A DNA stretch of 64,000 bases from Paenilisteria newyorkensis (GCF_000766145.1 NZ_JNFB01000012.1:1-64000); one strand, 5' to 3'; shown: positions 37,959 through 47,060, numbered from the stretch's first letter. A program made the numbers and translations. The notes: generated by a model from the sequence alone, not told the origin.

Positions 37959-39566
37959 ATGATGATTCCAACTAGAATAATGAAGTTTGAGGCGTTTATG
38001 AAGCTTGTGGATCAGGGGGAGATGACGGAAGCTAGGGAGGTTGCGGCGGCTTATGTGGAAGCGCAACCACGAGGGTTTCTAGGTTATTTATGCTGGACGT
38101 ATGCGGCGTTTGTTGGGGATGGCGACTTGGATTTGGCAGACGGGTATCTGGAGGAGACATTGCGATGGGACTCGCGTTGTGAGGAAGCGATTCATTTAGG
38201 TGTGTTGATTTGGGCAGACCGCGATGATGCTAAGGAGAAATATTTTATCGAGCAAGGGATGCGTTATGTTTCACGGGAGCCGTTTTATCCCTATCGGATG
38301 GGACTTTTGCTTGAAAAGAAGGATTTGAAAGAGGCTGCTGTTTATTTTGAAAAGGCGGCGATTTTAGGTTCGCGAAATGCGTCATATCTTGGGAAATACG
38401 CGACGGTGATGTATTCGCTAGGCAAGAAAAAGGTTGCGCGTGAGTACATAAAACGGGCGCTCGGAATTGATCCGAATCATACGGAGAACGTGCGGCGTTT
38501 CGCGCAGATGAGTTATGAGGCTGGTGATTTTAAGGCTGCTCGGGAATTCTCGGAACGGGCTTTGGAGATGACACCAAATGATTTGGAAGCGCAGACTTTA
38601 GTCAGGCAAGCCTATCCAACTGGGAATGGACTAGTAGCTTTTGTTCGGAAATTCGGCATGTTTTTCGCACGTTTATTTCGAGGGAAAATGACGGATGCAA
38701 AAATAAATGCTGGTTTTCTGCTGGGCTTCGGTATTTTGTATGTGCCATTGTTTTTTATCAACGCGACTTGGGGAATTGCATGTCTTGCGGGTGTTCTAAT
38801 CGTTGTGGCTCTGGCCAGGTTGATTGCTGATGTTCGATTGGCAAAGCGGAAAATTGGGCGGGTTGAACCGGGACCAGTGCCTGTTATCGCAAAAACGCCA
38901 GTACCTAAAGTAGCCACGGCGCCTGCTAAGAAAAACGTGGCACCGCGGGAAGTGAAGAAGCATCGCGAAGTTAATCCACCACTTACGAGGAAAGCGGTAA
39001 ATAGTAAGCGATTAAACCCAAAAATTATCCTTGTTCCGGCTGCCATTTTGCTTGGATTTGGAATAATTAGTAGCGCGATAGATTCCAATAACGGTTTGGT
39101 GGACGGTGAATCTTTCATGGAAGATGATGCATTTGCGGATTCAGAGAGCATCTCGAGCTTTTTAGCGATTCAAGAGGGATATTACGAGGATGCGGATGAG
39201 GAGACACGAACGAATGCGCTAGATTATGTGGACGAATCGTATCGGCCAACCTTTGAAAAATTGATGGGAACAGAAGCGCTGAAGGATGAGTTTATGCTTG
39301 GAATGACGGATTATTATTTTGATGATCAGGAATTTCAGTATGTAAAAATTATGAATGAAGCGGGCGATTTGTTGTTCCTGGCTGAATTTCAAGAGGGGCA
39401 GCTGCATTATCTATACGGTGATGATTGGAATCAGACGGCGGAGGATAAGGCGCGTTATCAAGCGTTGTTGCAGGTGACGGAGGAAGAATACACAGATGAA
39501 GATACCGAAGATTATTATATAGAAGAAGATGATGCAATTCTAGACGATGAATATATAGAAGAATAA
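37959..39566 (+). CDS. TPR-repeat membrane protein
   Basis: The 535-residue protein starts at 37959 (ATGATG). Residues 1-210 form TPR-like helical repeats (DLKEAAVYFEKAAILGSRNASYLGKYA; AREFSERALEMTPNDLEAQTL). Two hydrophobic segments follow (LLGFGILYVPLFFI and ACLAGVLIVVALA, about 250-285), then a Lys/Pro/Ala-rich linker. A third helix (IILVPAAILLGFGIISS, about 350-370) leads into a strongly acidic C-terminal domain (last 30 residues nearly all Glu/Asp/Tyr). The N-terminus is probably cytoplasmic and the acidic domain outside. Partners are unknown. Confidence 0.82.
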   Translation: MMIPTRIMKFEAFMKLVDQGEMTEAREVAAAYVEAQPRGFLGYLCWTYAAFVGDGDLDLADGYLEETLRWDSRCEEAIHLGVLIWADRDDAKEKYFIEQGMRYVSREPFYPYRMGLLLEKKDLKEAAVYFEKAAILGSRNASYLGKYATVMYSLGKKKVAREYIKRALGIDPNHTENVRRFAQMSYEAGDFKAAREFSERALEMTPNDLEAQTLVRQAYPTGNGLVAFVRKFGMFFARLFRGKMTDAKINAGFLLGFGILYVPLFFINATWGIACLAGVLIVVALARLIADVRLAKRKIGRVEPGPVPVIAKTPVPKVATAPAKKNVAPREVKKHREVNPPLTRKAVNSKRLNPKIILVPAAILLGFGIISSAIDSNNGLVDGESFMEDDAFADSESISSFLAIQEGYYEDADEETRTNALDYVDESYRPTFEKLMGTEALKDEFMLGMTDYYFDDQEFQYVKIMNEAGDLLFLAEFQEGQLHYLYGDDWNQTAEDKARYQALLQVTEEEYTDEDTEDYYIEEDDAILDDEYIEE

Positions 39567-39595
39567 AATGGATGTCACTCATGATTGGCTTTAAT

Positions 39596-39624
39596 TTGCC
39601 ATCTGTGAGCCGTTCGTGTATAAT
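39596..39624 (+). promoter_or_regulatory. candidate ssrA promoter
   Basis: TTGCCA (39596-39601), 17 bp, TATAAT (39619-39624) preceded by TG. It is the best promoter upstream of ssrA and would make a precursor with a leader of about 265 nt that includes repeat copy E. No convincing promoter is seen between the repeat and the tmRNA. Confidence 0.6.
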
Positions 39625-39714
39625 ATTAGATACTGTCACGTTTGGTGTTTCGCAAAAAGAAACATTTTTCTCGTAGAATGTTGATACTAACTCTAAACCA
39701 TGCAGAATCAAGGA

Positions 39715-39890
39715 ATCCCTCAATTGGGTAGGACGAAGATGATGCTTTAAACAAATTGAGCGAAAGCGTTTGTATTCAGCAAGTTTTGTAGAAGCCGGAA
39801 GCGGAGTGTACGACTGTACATGAGAACCGGAAGTCTGCAAAACTTGCTGAATGCGAGCGGTTGTCGCCAATTTACTAGGGTTAGGCTCTA
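39715..39890 (+). repeat. hairpin repeat element, family 1, copy E (tmRNA leader)
   Basis: Outer stem AATTG/CAATT (39754-39758 / 39868-39872), where copies B and D have AATCG/CGATT, a compensated C-G to T-A change. 12-bp stem CAGCAAGTTTTG (39777-39788) / CAAAACTTGCTG (39838-39849). Core CCGGAAGCGGAGTGTAC-gact-GTACATGAGAACCGG. It ends less than 10 bp before the mature tmRNA. Confidence 0.8.
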
Positions 39891-39896
39891 TTACAC

Positions 39897-40261
39897 GGGG
39901 ACGTTACGGATTCGACAGGGATAGTTCGAGCTTGGATTGCGAGTCGGGGGGATCGGCCTCGTTACAAACGTCAAAGCCAATAATAACTGGCAAAACTAAT
40001 AATAACCTAGCTTTCGCTGCCTAAGAACAGTCGATAGCTGATCCTCCGTGCATCGCCCATGTGCTACGGTAAGGGTCTCAAATGAAGTGGGATACGATTC
40101 TAAGTCTCCGTCTGGGGCTTAGGAGAAGAGCTCAATCAGACTAGCTTTATGGAAGCCTGTTGTCGGGCTGATGTATATGCGAAATCCTAATACGACGACT
40201 ACGCTCGTAGAAGTCTAAGTGCCGTTATTTCTGGACGTGGGTTCGACTCCCACCGTCTCCA
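39897..40261 (+). ncRNA. ssrA: transfer-messenger RNA
   Basis: The ends form the tRNA-like acceptor GGGGACG / CGTCTCC with discriminator A; the T-arm GTGGG-TTCGACT-CCCAC is intact; CCA is not encoded. The 5' end GGGGACGTTACGGATTCGAC is characteristic. The tag frame runs 39989-40024: GGC AAA ACT AAT AAT AAC CTA GCT TTC GCT GCC TAA, giving (A)GKTNNNLAFAA. It rescues stalled ribosomes with SmpB and marks the product for ClpXP and related proteases. A strong terminator follows. Confidence 0.97.
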
Positions 40262-40269
40262 TAAGACGA

Positions 40270-40315
40270 AAAAAACCGCTTGAAGCATTAGTAAAATGTT
40301 TCAAGCGGTTTTTTC
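40270..40315 (+). terminator. ssrA terminator
   Basis: AAAACCGCTTGAA / TTCAAGCGGTTTT with a 16-nt loop and flanking A/T runs. Confidence 0.93.
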
Positions 40316-40328
40316 ATGTGGAAAAGCG

Positions 40329-40424
40329 TTGTTAAATAATCAGAATGGTGTTATACTGGGTTTATAAGTTTATAGCGTGTCAATACGAAACCCCACAAGT
40401 CTTATCACCTTGTGGGGTTTCTTG
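40329..40424 (+). ncRNA. predicted antisense RNA antitoxin (RNAII-like) with its promoter
   Basis: TTGTTA (40329-40334), 17 bp, TATACT (40352-40357) would start a transcript near 40364. It ends at the hairpin GAAACCCCACAAG / CTTGTGGGGTTTC (40387-40421, loop TCTTATCAC), giving about 60 nt. It contains GTTTATAGCGTGTCA (40368-40382), exactly the sequence antisense to the start codon of the toxin gene on the other strand (40542-40556). The hairpin is shared with the converging toxin transcript. This is the architecture of Fst/RNAII par loci. Confidence 0.7.
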
Positions 40425-40428
40425 TCGC

Positions 40429-40557
40429 CTAAAACCTATTCAGTAACCAATGAATGAGTGCAAGCACAATTCCAATAAATAAGGGGGTTATCAAGCCCCT
40501 AATGAAAAATTGTTCTCGCTCCCGTCGTCTTTGTTTATTTCGTTTATAGCGTGTCAT
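40429..40557 (-). CDS. Fst-like small membrane toxin candidate
   Basis: A 42-residue ORF with a very strong site (GAAGGAGGTGCGAAC). The N-terminus is Arg/Lys-rich (MTRYKRNKQRRREREQ), followed by one transmembrane helix (GLITPLFIGIVLALIHWLL, residues 21-39) and NRF. The 'P-L-F-I-G-I-V-L ... W-L' pattern resembles the Fst/Ldr type I toxin family (Fst has APIFVGLVL); the basic N-terminal extension is unusual. The minus-strand promoter is probably TATACT at 40612-40617 with a weak -35. In the leader, GCGTGT can pair with ACACGC of codons 2-3 and enclose the ribosome site, as in fst mRNA. Toxicity is inference. Confidence 0.7.
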   Translation of the reverse strand: MTRYKRNKQRRREREQFFIRGLITPLFIGIVLALIHWLLNRF

Positions 40558-40687
40558 GTTCGCACCTCCTTCACGTTAAACACACGCGAAAAAAGTGGGA
40601 TGGCGACATGGCTAGTATAGCATGATTCGTGTTTTTTGGAATCTATCGAAAAATCGATTTTCACCGCGATTACATCATTTTACAGAA

Positions 40688-40735
40688 CAAAAAAGCATTG
40701 GAAAACGGTTTTTACACCAGTTTCCAATGCTTTTA
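40688..40735 (-). terminator. terminator of the amino-acid permease gene
   Basis: On the minus strand AAAAGCATTGGAAA / TTTTCCAATGCTTTTTTG. Confidence 0.9.
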
Positions 40736-40741
40736 ATACTG

Positions 40742-42067
40742 TTATTCAGAAAAATGACCTTTTTTCTTTTTGTAAAGGTAGATTGGTAGTCCAATTGCCG
40801 TTAGAACTAGTCCAATTCCGGCGTTCATCGGTTGTGTGAAGAGGGTGTTGAGTACGATGAAGGCACCACCTAGAATCGCAATGATTGGTATCACTGGATA
40901 GAGTGGAACTTTGTATGGCCGGACGAGTTCTGGTTCTCGTTTTCGCAGTACGAAGACGGCAATGAACGTGAGTGTGTAGAAAATCCAAATGACGAAGATA
41001 AGCATGTCGGTTAATTGGTTGAATCCTCCGCTGAAAATCATGATGATGGAAATGATTAGAATCACGATTCCGCCGTTGTAAGGAACACTACTTTTCGCGC
41101 CGAGTTTCTTGAACCAGTTACTGAATGGCAGTTGGTTATCAAGAGCCATTGCGTACGGGATACGAATTCCGGTCATTGTGTAGCCGTTGATTGTGCCGAA
41201 TACAGAGATCAGAATACCAACAGTGATGAGCTTACCGCCAATCGAGCCGAAGATGATATTCGCAACGTCTGATGCTGGTGTTGCTGTAGCAGCTAGTGCA
41301 GCGGCTGGCATAACGAACAAGTAAGCGATATTGATCAATAAGTACACCAACATAACGCCAGTTAGACCGAACACGATAGCTTTTGGTAAATCTTTTTTCG
41401 GGTTTTTCATTTCGCCGGCAATGTTACCAACGTGAATCCAGCCGTCATACGCAAACATGGTTGCTACGAGACCTGATCCTAAGCTTGTCAAAAATGGGTG
41501 ATCTTCTACGCTGATCGGGAATAACCGGAACGCAACGTCTCCCTGATGAAAGAGTCCAAATATAATAATTAAGATAAGTGGTACTAGTTTGCAGATTGTT
41601 GTGACTGCTTGGAATGACCCAGCGACTTTTGCCCCGATAAAATTCATGAGCATAATGAACGCTGCTGCTGCAATGGCCACTGGGACGATGATGCCATCAC
41701 CAGTTCCAAAAAGGTTCGCGACTTGTGTTGCAAAAATGATCGATAATGCCGCGATATTCGCTGGGAAGTAAATAACGGTTTGCGCCCAGCCAAGTAAGTA
41801 CGCGGTTAATTTGCCATATGTTTTTTGAAGGTACATCATCATTCCACCGGTTTGCGGGATGGCAGCGGAAAGTTCGGCTGCGGTTAGCCCTCCACAAATG
41901 GTGATGACGCCGCCGAGAATCCAAGCTAGTAGGCCAAGACTCGCGGTTCCTGTTGCTGAATAAACGGCTTCAGGTTTGAAGAATACGCCGGAACCGATAA
42001 CAGTTCCCATAACAATGGTTAGTGCAGTAAAAAAGCCAATCTCTTTTTTTAGTTTCTGATTTTCCAT
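40742..42067 (-). CDS. APC-family amino-acid permease, SteT-like
   Basis: The 441-residue protein has 12 predicted helices and APC signature GTVIGSGVFFKPEAVY in TM1 and GGLTAAELSAAIPQTGGMMMYLQKTYG. The closest family I recognise is the SteT serine/threonine exchanger of Bacillus. GAGGGGAAAAC precedes the start at 42067. It heads a block with threonine dehydrogenase, Kbl, alanine dehydrogenase and threonine deaminase, which supports Ser/Thr transport. It has its own terminator, and 90 bp separate it from tdh upstream. Confidence 0.9.
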   Translation of the reverse strand: MENQKLKKEIGFFTALTIVMGTVIGSGVFFKPEAVYSATGTASLGLLAWILGGVITICGGLTAAELSAAIPQTGGMMMYLQKTYGKLTAYLLGWAQTVIYFPANIAALSIIFATQVANLFGTGDGIIVPVAIAAAAFIMLMNFIGAKVAGSFQAVTTICKLVPLILIIIFGLFHQGDVAFRLFPISVEDHPFLTSLGSGLVATMFAYDGWIHVGNIAGEMKNPKKDLPKAIVFGLTGVMLVYLLINIAYLFVMPAAALAATATPASDVANIIFGSIGGKLITVGILISVFGTINGYTMTGIRIPYAMALDNQLPFSNWFKKLGAKSSVPYNGGIVILIISIIMIFSGGFNQLTDMLIFVIWIFYTLTFIAVFVLRKREPELVRPYKVPLYPVIPIIAILGGAFIVLNTLFTQPMNAGIGLVLTAIGLPIYLYKKKKGHFSE

Positions 42068-42157
42068 GTGTTTTCCCCTCGCTTGTTGTCAGGAATCAGC
42101 GCCCCCTTTGAACACTAATTCCTAATCAACAGTTGTTTTGTTAAAAATAGAAATTTA

Positions 42158-43129
42158 TTAATGCCTTACTACTGTATCATTTTCTAGCTTTTTTGTCAGC
42201 TTTTCCAGCATATCTTTTGTCATGCGGTCTAGGTCATATTGCGGGTCAAAATCCCATTCGTTTCTAGCACAGCTTGCATCGAGTGAATCTGGCCATGAGT
42301 CTGCAATCGCTTGGCGGGCAGGATCAACATCATATTTCAGCTCAAAATCAGGGATAAATTTGCGAATGGACGCGGCGATTTGTTCTGGTTCAAAGCTCAT
42401 TGCCGTGATATTGAAGGCATTGCGATGAACTAAACGTTTTGGATCCGCTTTCATCAGTTTGATAATGGCATCGATTGCGTCTGGCATATACATCATATCC
42501 ATGTGCGTGCCTTTCGCGATGAACGAGGTGTAGCTCTTATTTTTCAGTGCTTCGTAGTAAATATCTACGGCATAATCGGTGGTTCCGCCGCCTGGAAGTG
42601 TTTTGTAGGAAATCAGGCCTGGGAAGCGCACGCCGCGAGTGTCTACACCAAATTTGTGGAAGTAGTAGTCGCATAGTAGTTCGCCACTTACTTTCGTGAC
42701 ACCGTACATGGTCGTTGGGCGTTGCAAGGTGTCTTGTGGTGTGTTATCTGCTGGTGTGCCAGGTCCGAACGAGCCAATCGAGCTTGGTGTGAAGAATTTC
42801 AATTTCAATTCGCGAGCGACTTCAAGTGCGTTCACAAGACCGCCCATATTGAGGCTCCACGCGAGTTGTGGTTTTTCTTCGGCTACAGCAGAAAGCAATG
42901 CGGCCAAATGAATAATCGTGTCGACTTCATATTCACGCGCGATATCCATCATTTTATCTTTATCGGTTACGTCTAAAATTTCGAAGGGACCGCTTTCAAT
43001 AACTTCGTTGCCAGCGATACGGCGGATGTCTGTTGCGATAACGCTGTCCGTGCCGTTTTCAGCGCGCAAACGCATCGTTAATTCGGAGCCAATTTGACCT
43101 AGACAACCAGTGATAAGTACTTTTTTCAT
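42158..43129 (-). CDS. tdh: L-threonine 3-dehydrogenase, short-chain/epimerase type
   Basis: The 323-residue protein has the Rossmann motif [12 protein letters not shown], the catalytic pair Tyr/Lys in [22 protein letters not shown] and GGTTDYAVD. These fit the NAD-epimerase-like threonine dehydrogenases, not the zinc alcohol-dehydrogenase form. It oxidises threonine to 2-amino-3-ketobutyrate, the substrate of the next enzyme, Kbl, encoded upstream on the same strand. The start at 43129 follows ATGGAGG. The 222-bp gap to kbl holds hairpins and a candidate plus-strand RNA. Confidence 0.9.
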   Translation of the reverse strand: MKKVLITGCLGQIGSELTMRLRAENGTDSVIATDIRRIAGNEVIESGPFEILDVTDKDKMMDIAREYEVDTIIHLAALLSAVAEEKPQLAWSLNMGGLVNALEVARELKLKFFTPSSIGSFGPGTPADNTPQDTLQRPTTMYGVTKVSGELLCDYYFHKFGVDTRGVRFPGLISYKTLPGGGTTDYAVDIYYEALKNKSYTSFIAKGTHMDMMYMPDAIDAIIKLMKADPKRLVHRNAFNITAMSFEPEQIAASIRKFIPDFELKYDVDPARQAIADSWPDSLDASCARNEWDFDPQYDLDRMTKDMLEKLTKKLENDTVVRH

Positions 43130-43199
43130 TTAAAAAACCTCCATTGTATTAGAAATCGTATTTTTATATGTTCTATCGCTTTAGTGGTATAATTAAGTT

Positions 43200-43266
43200 T
43201 GGTATTAGAAAGAGTAATCGGCTGGGTGAACATTGAGACGAATGGCCACTCAGTTGCTCTTTTTTG
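43200..43266 (+). ncRNA. candidate small RNA between kbl and tdh
   Basis: On the strand opposite to tdh and kbl, an extended -10 (TGGTATAAT, 43185-43193) is followed by a hairpin GAGTAA-tcgg-CTGGGTG ... CACTCAG-TTGCTC (43212-43259) and TTTTTT. This is a compact promoter-terminator unit with no ORF. No good -35 is present. A second hairpin, GGGAGCGAAAGTG / CACTTTCTCCC (43309-43341), lies next to it. Alternatively these are processing hairpins of the kbl-tdh mRNA. Confidence 0.35.
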
Positions 43267-43351
43267 TTTCTTAATCACACGAATTGAGTTGTTATTTTAC
43301 TTTGGAAGGGAGCGAAAGTGCGTTTGAAATCACTTTCTCCCAGCCTGTTTT

Positions 43352-44542
43352 TTAGATGACTTTTAGTTCTTTGCCGACTTTTTCGTATGTTGCTAGTACT
43401 TCGTCGAGCATTTCTTTCGTGTGGGCAGCGGTTGGCATGTTACGTACGCGGCCGGTACCTTTTGGAACGGTTGGGAAGACGATGGATTTCGCATAAACGC
43501 CTTCTTCTAGCAAACGACGTGAGAATTGTTGTGTTAGGTTCTCGTCGCCGATGATGCAAGGCGTGATGGGTGTTTCGGAATGACCGATGTCAAAACCTAA
43601 TTTTGCTAAGCCGATTTTTAGATACGTGCCATTTCCCCATAGTTTTTCCATGCGTTCTGGGTCGCTTTCCATGATATCGATGGCTTCGATACATGCTGCT
43701 GCGGTTCCAGGTGTTAAAGAGGTCGAGAATAGGAACGGTCTAGCGCGAACTTTTAGCCAATCGATGAGTTGTTGGGAGCCTGCTACGTAGCCGCCGACAA
43801 CGCCGATTGCTTTAGATAGGGTACCCATTTGGAAGTCGATTTTGTCGGACATGCCGAAATGTTTTACGGTCCCTGCACCTTTGCCCATTACGCCTGAGCC
43901 ATGCGCGTCATCTACATAAGTAATTAAGCCGAATTCTTCTGCGATAGCAACGATTTCAGGGATTTTTGCAACATCGCCATCCATGGAAAAAACGCCATCC
44001 GTGATGTACATAATTTTTTCGTATAGTCCGCTTTCTGTTGCTTCTTTGGCGACGCGGCGAAGATCGTCCATGTCTTGATGCTTGGCGCGCAATACTTTAG
44101 CACCGGATAGGCGACACCCGTCAATAATCGATGCGTGATTCAGTTCATCGGAAATGATGGCGTCTTTTTTCGTCATAACGGCGGATATAGCGCCCATGTT
44201 ACAGTTGAAACCGGATTGGAAAGCGATCGCAGCTTCGGTATGCTTGAATTCTGCTAGGCGTGTTTCGAGTTCATTATGGATTGTCATGGTACCGTTGATA
44301 GTGCGCACAGCCCCAGCGCCGACGCCATATTGTTCGGTTGCTTCGATGCATTTCTTTTTCAGGCGGTCGTCATTGGAGAAGCCTAAATAGTTATTGGAAG
44401 AAAGGTTGATCAACTCAGCGCCGTTCACCTTGATCTTCGCGCCGTTTGGACCTTCAACGGTATCGATAGTGTTGTAAAGTCCTTGATCTCGTAGTGCTTG
44501 TAATTGTGGTTCTAGAAAGTCGTTTAAAACTTTGTTCGTCAT
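43352..44542 (-). CDS. kbl: glycine C-acetyltransferase (2-amino-3-ketobutyrate CoA ligase)
   Basis: The 396-residue PLP enzyme of the alpha-oxoamine synthase family shows [58 protein letters not shown] and the Lys in [14 protein letters not shown]. It cleaves 2-amino-3-ketobutyrate with CoA to glycine and acetyl-CoA. With tdh immediately downstream this completes threonine breakdown. TTAGGAGG precedes the start at 44542. KBL and 8-amino-7-oxononanoate synthase are similar; the tdh neighbour decides for KBL. Confidence 0.93.
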   Translation of the reverse strand: MTNKVLNDFLEPQLQALRDQGLYNTIDTVEGPNGAKIKVNGAELINLSSNNYLGFSNDDRLKKKCIEATEQYGVGAGAVRTINGTMTIHNELETRLAEFKHTEAAIAFQSGFNCNMGAISAVMTKKDAIISDELNHASIIDGCRLSGAKVLRAKHQDMDDLRRVAKEATESGLYEKIMYITDGVFSMDGDVAKIPEIVAIAEEFGLITYVDDAHGSGVMGKGAGTVKHFGMSDKIDFQMGTLSKAIGVVGGYVAGSQQLIDWLKVRARPFLFSTSLTPGTAAACIEAIDIMESDPERMEKLWGNGTYLKIGLAKLGFDIGHSETPITPCIIGDENLTQQFSRRLLEEGVYAKSIVFPTVPKGTGRVRNMPTAAHTKEMLDEVLATYEKVGKELKVI

Positions 44543-44641
44543 GTGAGAGATGCCTCCTAAAAAATTTTTTATATATTATCACGCGTCCCTTACGCCGGAT
44601 GGGGTTGGGAAAGGGAACCGCGCGGTAATGCCAAAATAAAA

Positions 44642-46747
44642 CTAGAAACCAAGCGATCGATCGGTCACCAGATGGTTGATGTTCTTTTGTTCTAAAAACT
44701 CTTGAAGTATCGAGAGAATCAGGTTTTTGATTTTTTCTGGGTTGCCGGATTCAATCATGCTGGTCGCGATTTCATCTTCGGTTAACATCGTGATTAAGTA
44801 GGTGAAAATCTCGATTTCTTCGCTCGATAAGGTTTCTGGAAGTAAGAAGACGAGGATGTTCGTGATGTTGACTTTGCCTTCTGATGCGATGTGCATTTCT
44901 AAATTATGCTTGGAGCTAAAAACGTGAACCGAGGCCGTTTCAACCTCTGTATTAATAAGAAACATGGCCGTATTTGTTCCGCAGGCCAAGACTTTGCGGT
45001 GATTCTCGTGTTTGTTTAATTGTTCGTAAAGGTCGTCCGCCGCGAGATTGGTTTTCTGGGCGATCTCTTGACTGAAGCCGCGGAGGTTATCTTCTAAATT
45101 GCGGGTCATCACGCTGCTCGCTGTAAAATGGGTCGCCTTAATGAGTGAGATAATTAAATGATAATAGGTTTGCATCACAGTCAAACTCGATAAAGCCGTC
45201 TCAAAATCGGTCGTTGCAACGGCATCCATTGGGAAAGTCTCGTTTTGCTTACGATTCGCGATTTTTTCGAGCTTTTTATTGATGGCGTTGATTTCATTAT
45301 CTGTGAAAAAAATACTGATAAATTGATAATCATGGGCGAAATTCTCTAAGTGTGATGTCGAGAGGATCATATCGTATTTTTCTAGATTGGTTTCTTTCAT
45401 AAGATCGATTGGCGTGATAAACTTCATTTTTTTTAGTTTAGGTAAGCGCTTCCTAAATCTTGCTTGTAGCCAGGTATTGATGCCACTGCTGCGCGAGGTC
45501 ACGATGAGTGCGCTGTACGGTCGCATGTTTTCAGAATGGATAATCGCGGCTTCGAAGTGAAGGACGATGAATCCAGTTTCTTCTTCGGGAATTTGTTTAA
45601 AGGGATAGACGTCACACGCTGCTCTGTGCACGATGTCGAATAAATCCGGGAACTCGGCTTTGATCATTTCGAGTAGGGGATTGCTCATCGGCATTTTTTT
45701 CTTCAATCGGATGATGGAATACTGGATGTGTTCGGTGAGCCCTTTTAAAACAGTGATTTGTGATAGCGGTGTATCAATTTCTTTCGCGACACGGGAAATG
45801 AGTTTTTTCGCGATTCGAATGGCTTGTACTTTCTCGTTTCGGTAAAAAACATCTTGTCCGCGGCGAATTTCTGATTCGAGCACGAGCATCGTCAGCTCCG
45901 CGATTTCGCTGTCTGGAATTTCGACCATATCTGGCAAACAGTCACGCAAAATCCGTTCGGCGATGTCGTATTCAGGGTATTCTTGCAGGAAAACATGATT
46001 GCCGTCACTTTTAGCGATGATTTTCCCTTTTGGAATTTGTTGAATCGTTATCATGAGGTAAGTCAGCAGGTTTATGTAGGAATCATTGCTAATTTCATAG
46101 GAAAGCTTTTTCATCCATTTAGTGATAATCGGATCGCACATGTGCAAAAGGGATAGGTCGACGAAATCCGCGATACGCTCATCGATGTGGGCTTCGTTAT
46201 CATCTAGGAGGTCGCTGAACATTTGATAGAGCTTGATTTTCGGAACTGTCATTAAAAGCAGTTCTCCGAGCAGTTCGCGTTTTTCTAGGACGGAAGATTC
46301 TAATTCGACGCCGATGCCACGTTTTCGCTTAATGTGGATTTTGCCGTTCCAGTCTTCTTCCAGCCGGGTTAAATCACTGCTCACAGTGGCGACGGTGACC
46401 GAAAGTTCGTTGGCAAGCGCAATCAATTTCACCGGTTCGGACTCGTTTAAAAGCACCCGCAAAATGATTTGTTGTCTCTCAAAAGGTGTAAACTCATTAT
46501 TGACGAGTTCCAATATGTTTTTTTGAATGCGATCACGATGGGCAGACGCGCCGGTGACAGTGAGCCGACTCCCGTGTTTGACTAAGGTTAATTTGAAATC
46601 CTGCAATGTTTCGCCGACTTCTTTTAAATCGCGACGCACGGTTCGTTCGCTGACATCTAAATAAGAAGCGAGCTGTGCAATCGAAATATCGCCGGGTACC
46701 GATAGGATTTTTTCTAAAATGATTCGTGAGCGTGCAGATAGGTACAT
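44642..46747 (-). CDS. PRD-containing transcription regulator (BglG/MtlR/LicR type)
   Basis: The start at 46747 follows AGGAAG; the frame continues upstream to 46780 without a ribosome site. The 701-residue protein has an N-terminal helix-turn-helix (DISIAQLASYLDVSERTVRRDL), a second Mga/HTH-like region (ALANELSVTVATVSSDLTRL, near 110), two PRD regions (about 190-400, with His-containing helices such as LTEHIQYSIIRL), a PTS EIIB-like segment (about 405-500) and a C-terminal EIIA-like domain (ACGTNTAMFLINTE...). Such proteins are phosphorylated by PTS components and normally control sugar operons. Here the neighbours are amino-acid catabolic genes on both sides, so its target is unclear. Confidence 0.88.
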   Translation of the reverse strand: MYLSARSRIILEKILSVPGDISIAQLASYLDVSERTVRRDLKEVGETLQDFKLTLVKHGSRLTVTGASAHRDRIQKNILELVNNEFTPFERQQIILRVLLNESEPVKLIALANELSVTVATVSSDLTRLEEDWNGKIHIKRKRGIGVELESSVLEKRELLGELLLMTVPKIKLYQMFSDLLDDNEAHIDERIADFVDLSLLHMCDPIITKWMKKLSYEISNDSYINLLTYLMITIQQIPKGKIIAKSDGNHVFLQEYPEYDIAERILRDCLPDMVEIPDSEIAELTMLVLESEIRRGQDVFYRNEKVQAIRIAKKLISRVAKEIDTPLSQITVLKGLTEHIQYSIIRLKKKMPMSNPLLEMIKAEFPDLFDIVHRAACDVYPFKQIPEEETGFIVLHFEAAIIHSENMRPYSALIVTSRSSGINTWLQARFRKRLPKLKKMKFITPIDLMKETNLEKYDMILSTSHLENFAHDYQFISIFFTDNEINAINKKLEKIANRKQNETFPMDAVATTDFETALSSLTVMQTYYHLIISLIKATHFTASSVMTRNLEDNLRGFSQEIAQKTNLAADDLYEQLNKHENHRKVLACGTNTAMFLINTEVETASVHVFSSKHNLEMHIASEGKVNITNILVFLLPETLSSEEIEIFTYLITMLTEDEIATSMIESGNPEKIKNLILSILQEFLEQKNINHLVTDRSLGF

Positions 46748-46837
46748 TATGTTTCTTCCTTTCGCAGAAATTTTCCCCATGAAAGCTGCGTATGCGTTTC
46801 ATTTTCTTTCGCTGCTAAAGATTCACCTTACACCCTT

Positions 46838-47060
46838 ATACTATGACTCCGCTTGCATATAAGCAATACAAACATATTGCTAATTTGTCCAGTTTTGAAA
46901 TTGAAAAGTTGGACAAAGTTATATCAAGCCACGAAATGAGTGCTTTTCCTAGTGTTTGCAGGTGTTGGCGCGCAATGCTTTTCGGGATTTAATTGCTATT
47001 TTATATTGTGAAATACTTATCAAACTCGATTTGACAGCGTTTACGTCAGGGTGCTATTCT
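46838..47060. promoter_or_regulatory. divergent promoters of the PRD regulator and ald
   Basis: Minus strand: TTGCTT (46861-46866), 17 bp, TAGTAT (46838-46843). Plus strand: TTGACA (47031-47036), 18 bp, TATTCT (47055-47060). The 320-bp region between the genes (46781-47100) holds no ORF. About 160 bp between the promoters is available for regulator binding. Confidence 0.65.

Noticed and set aside
43130-43351. Riboswitch or T-box in the kbl-tdh gap or upstream of the permease
   Set aside because: No T-box sequence (TGGnACCGCG) and no glycine-riboswitch core; only simple hairpins are visible.
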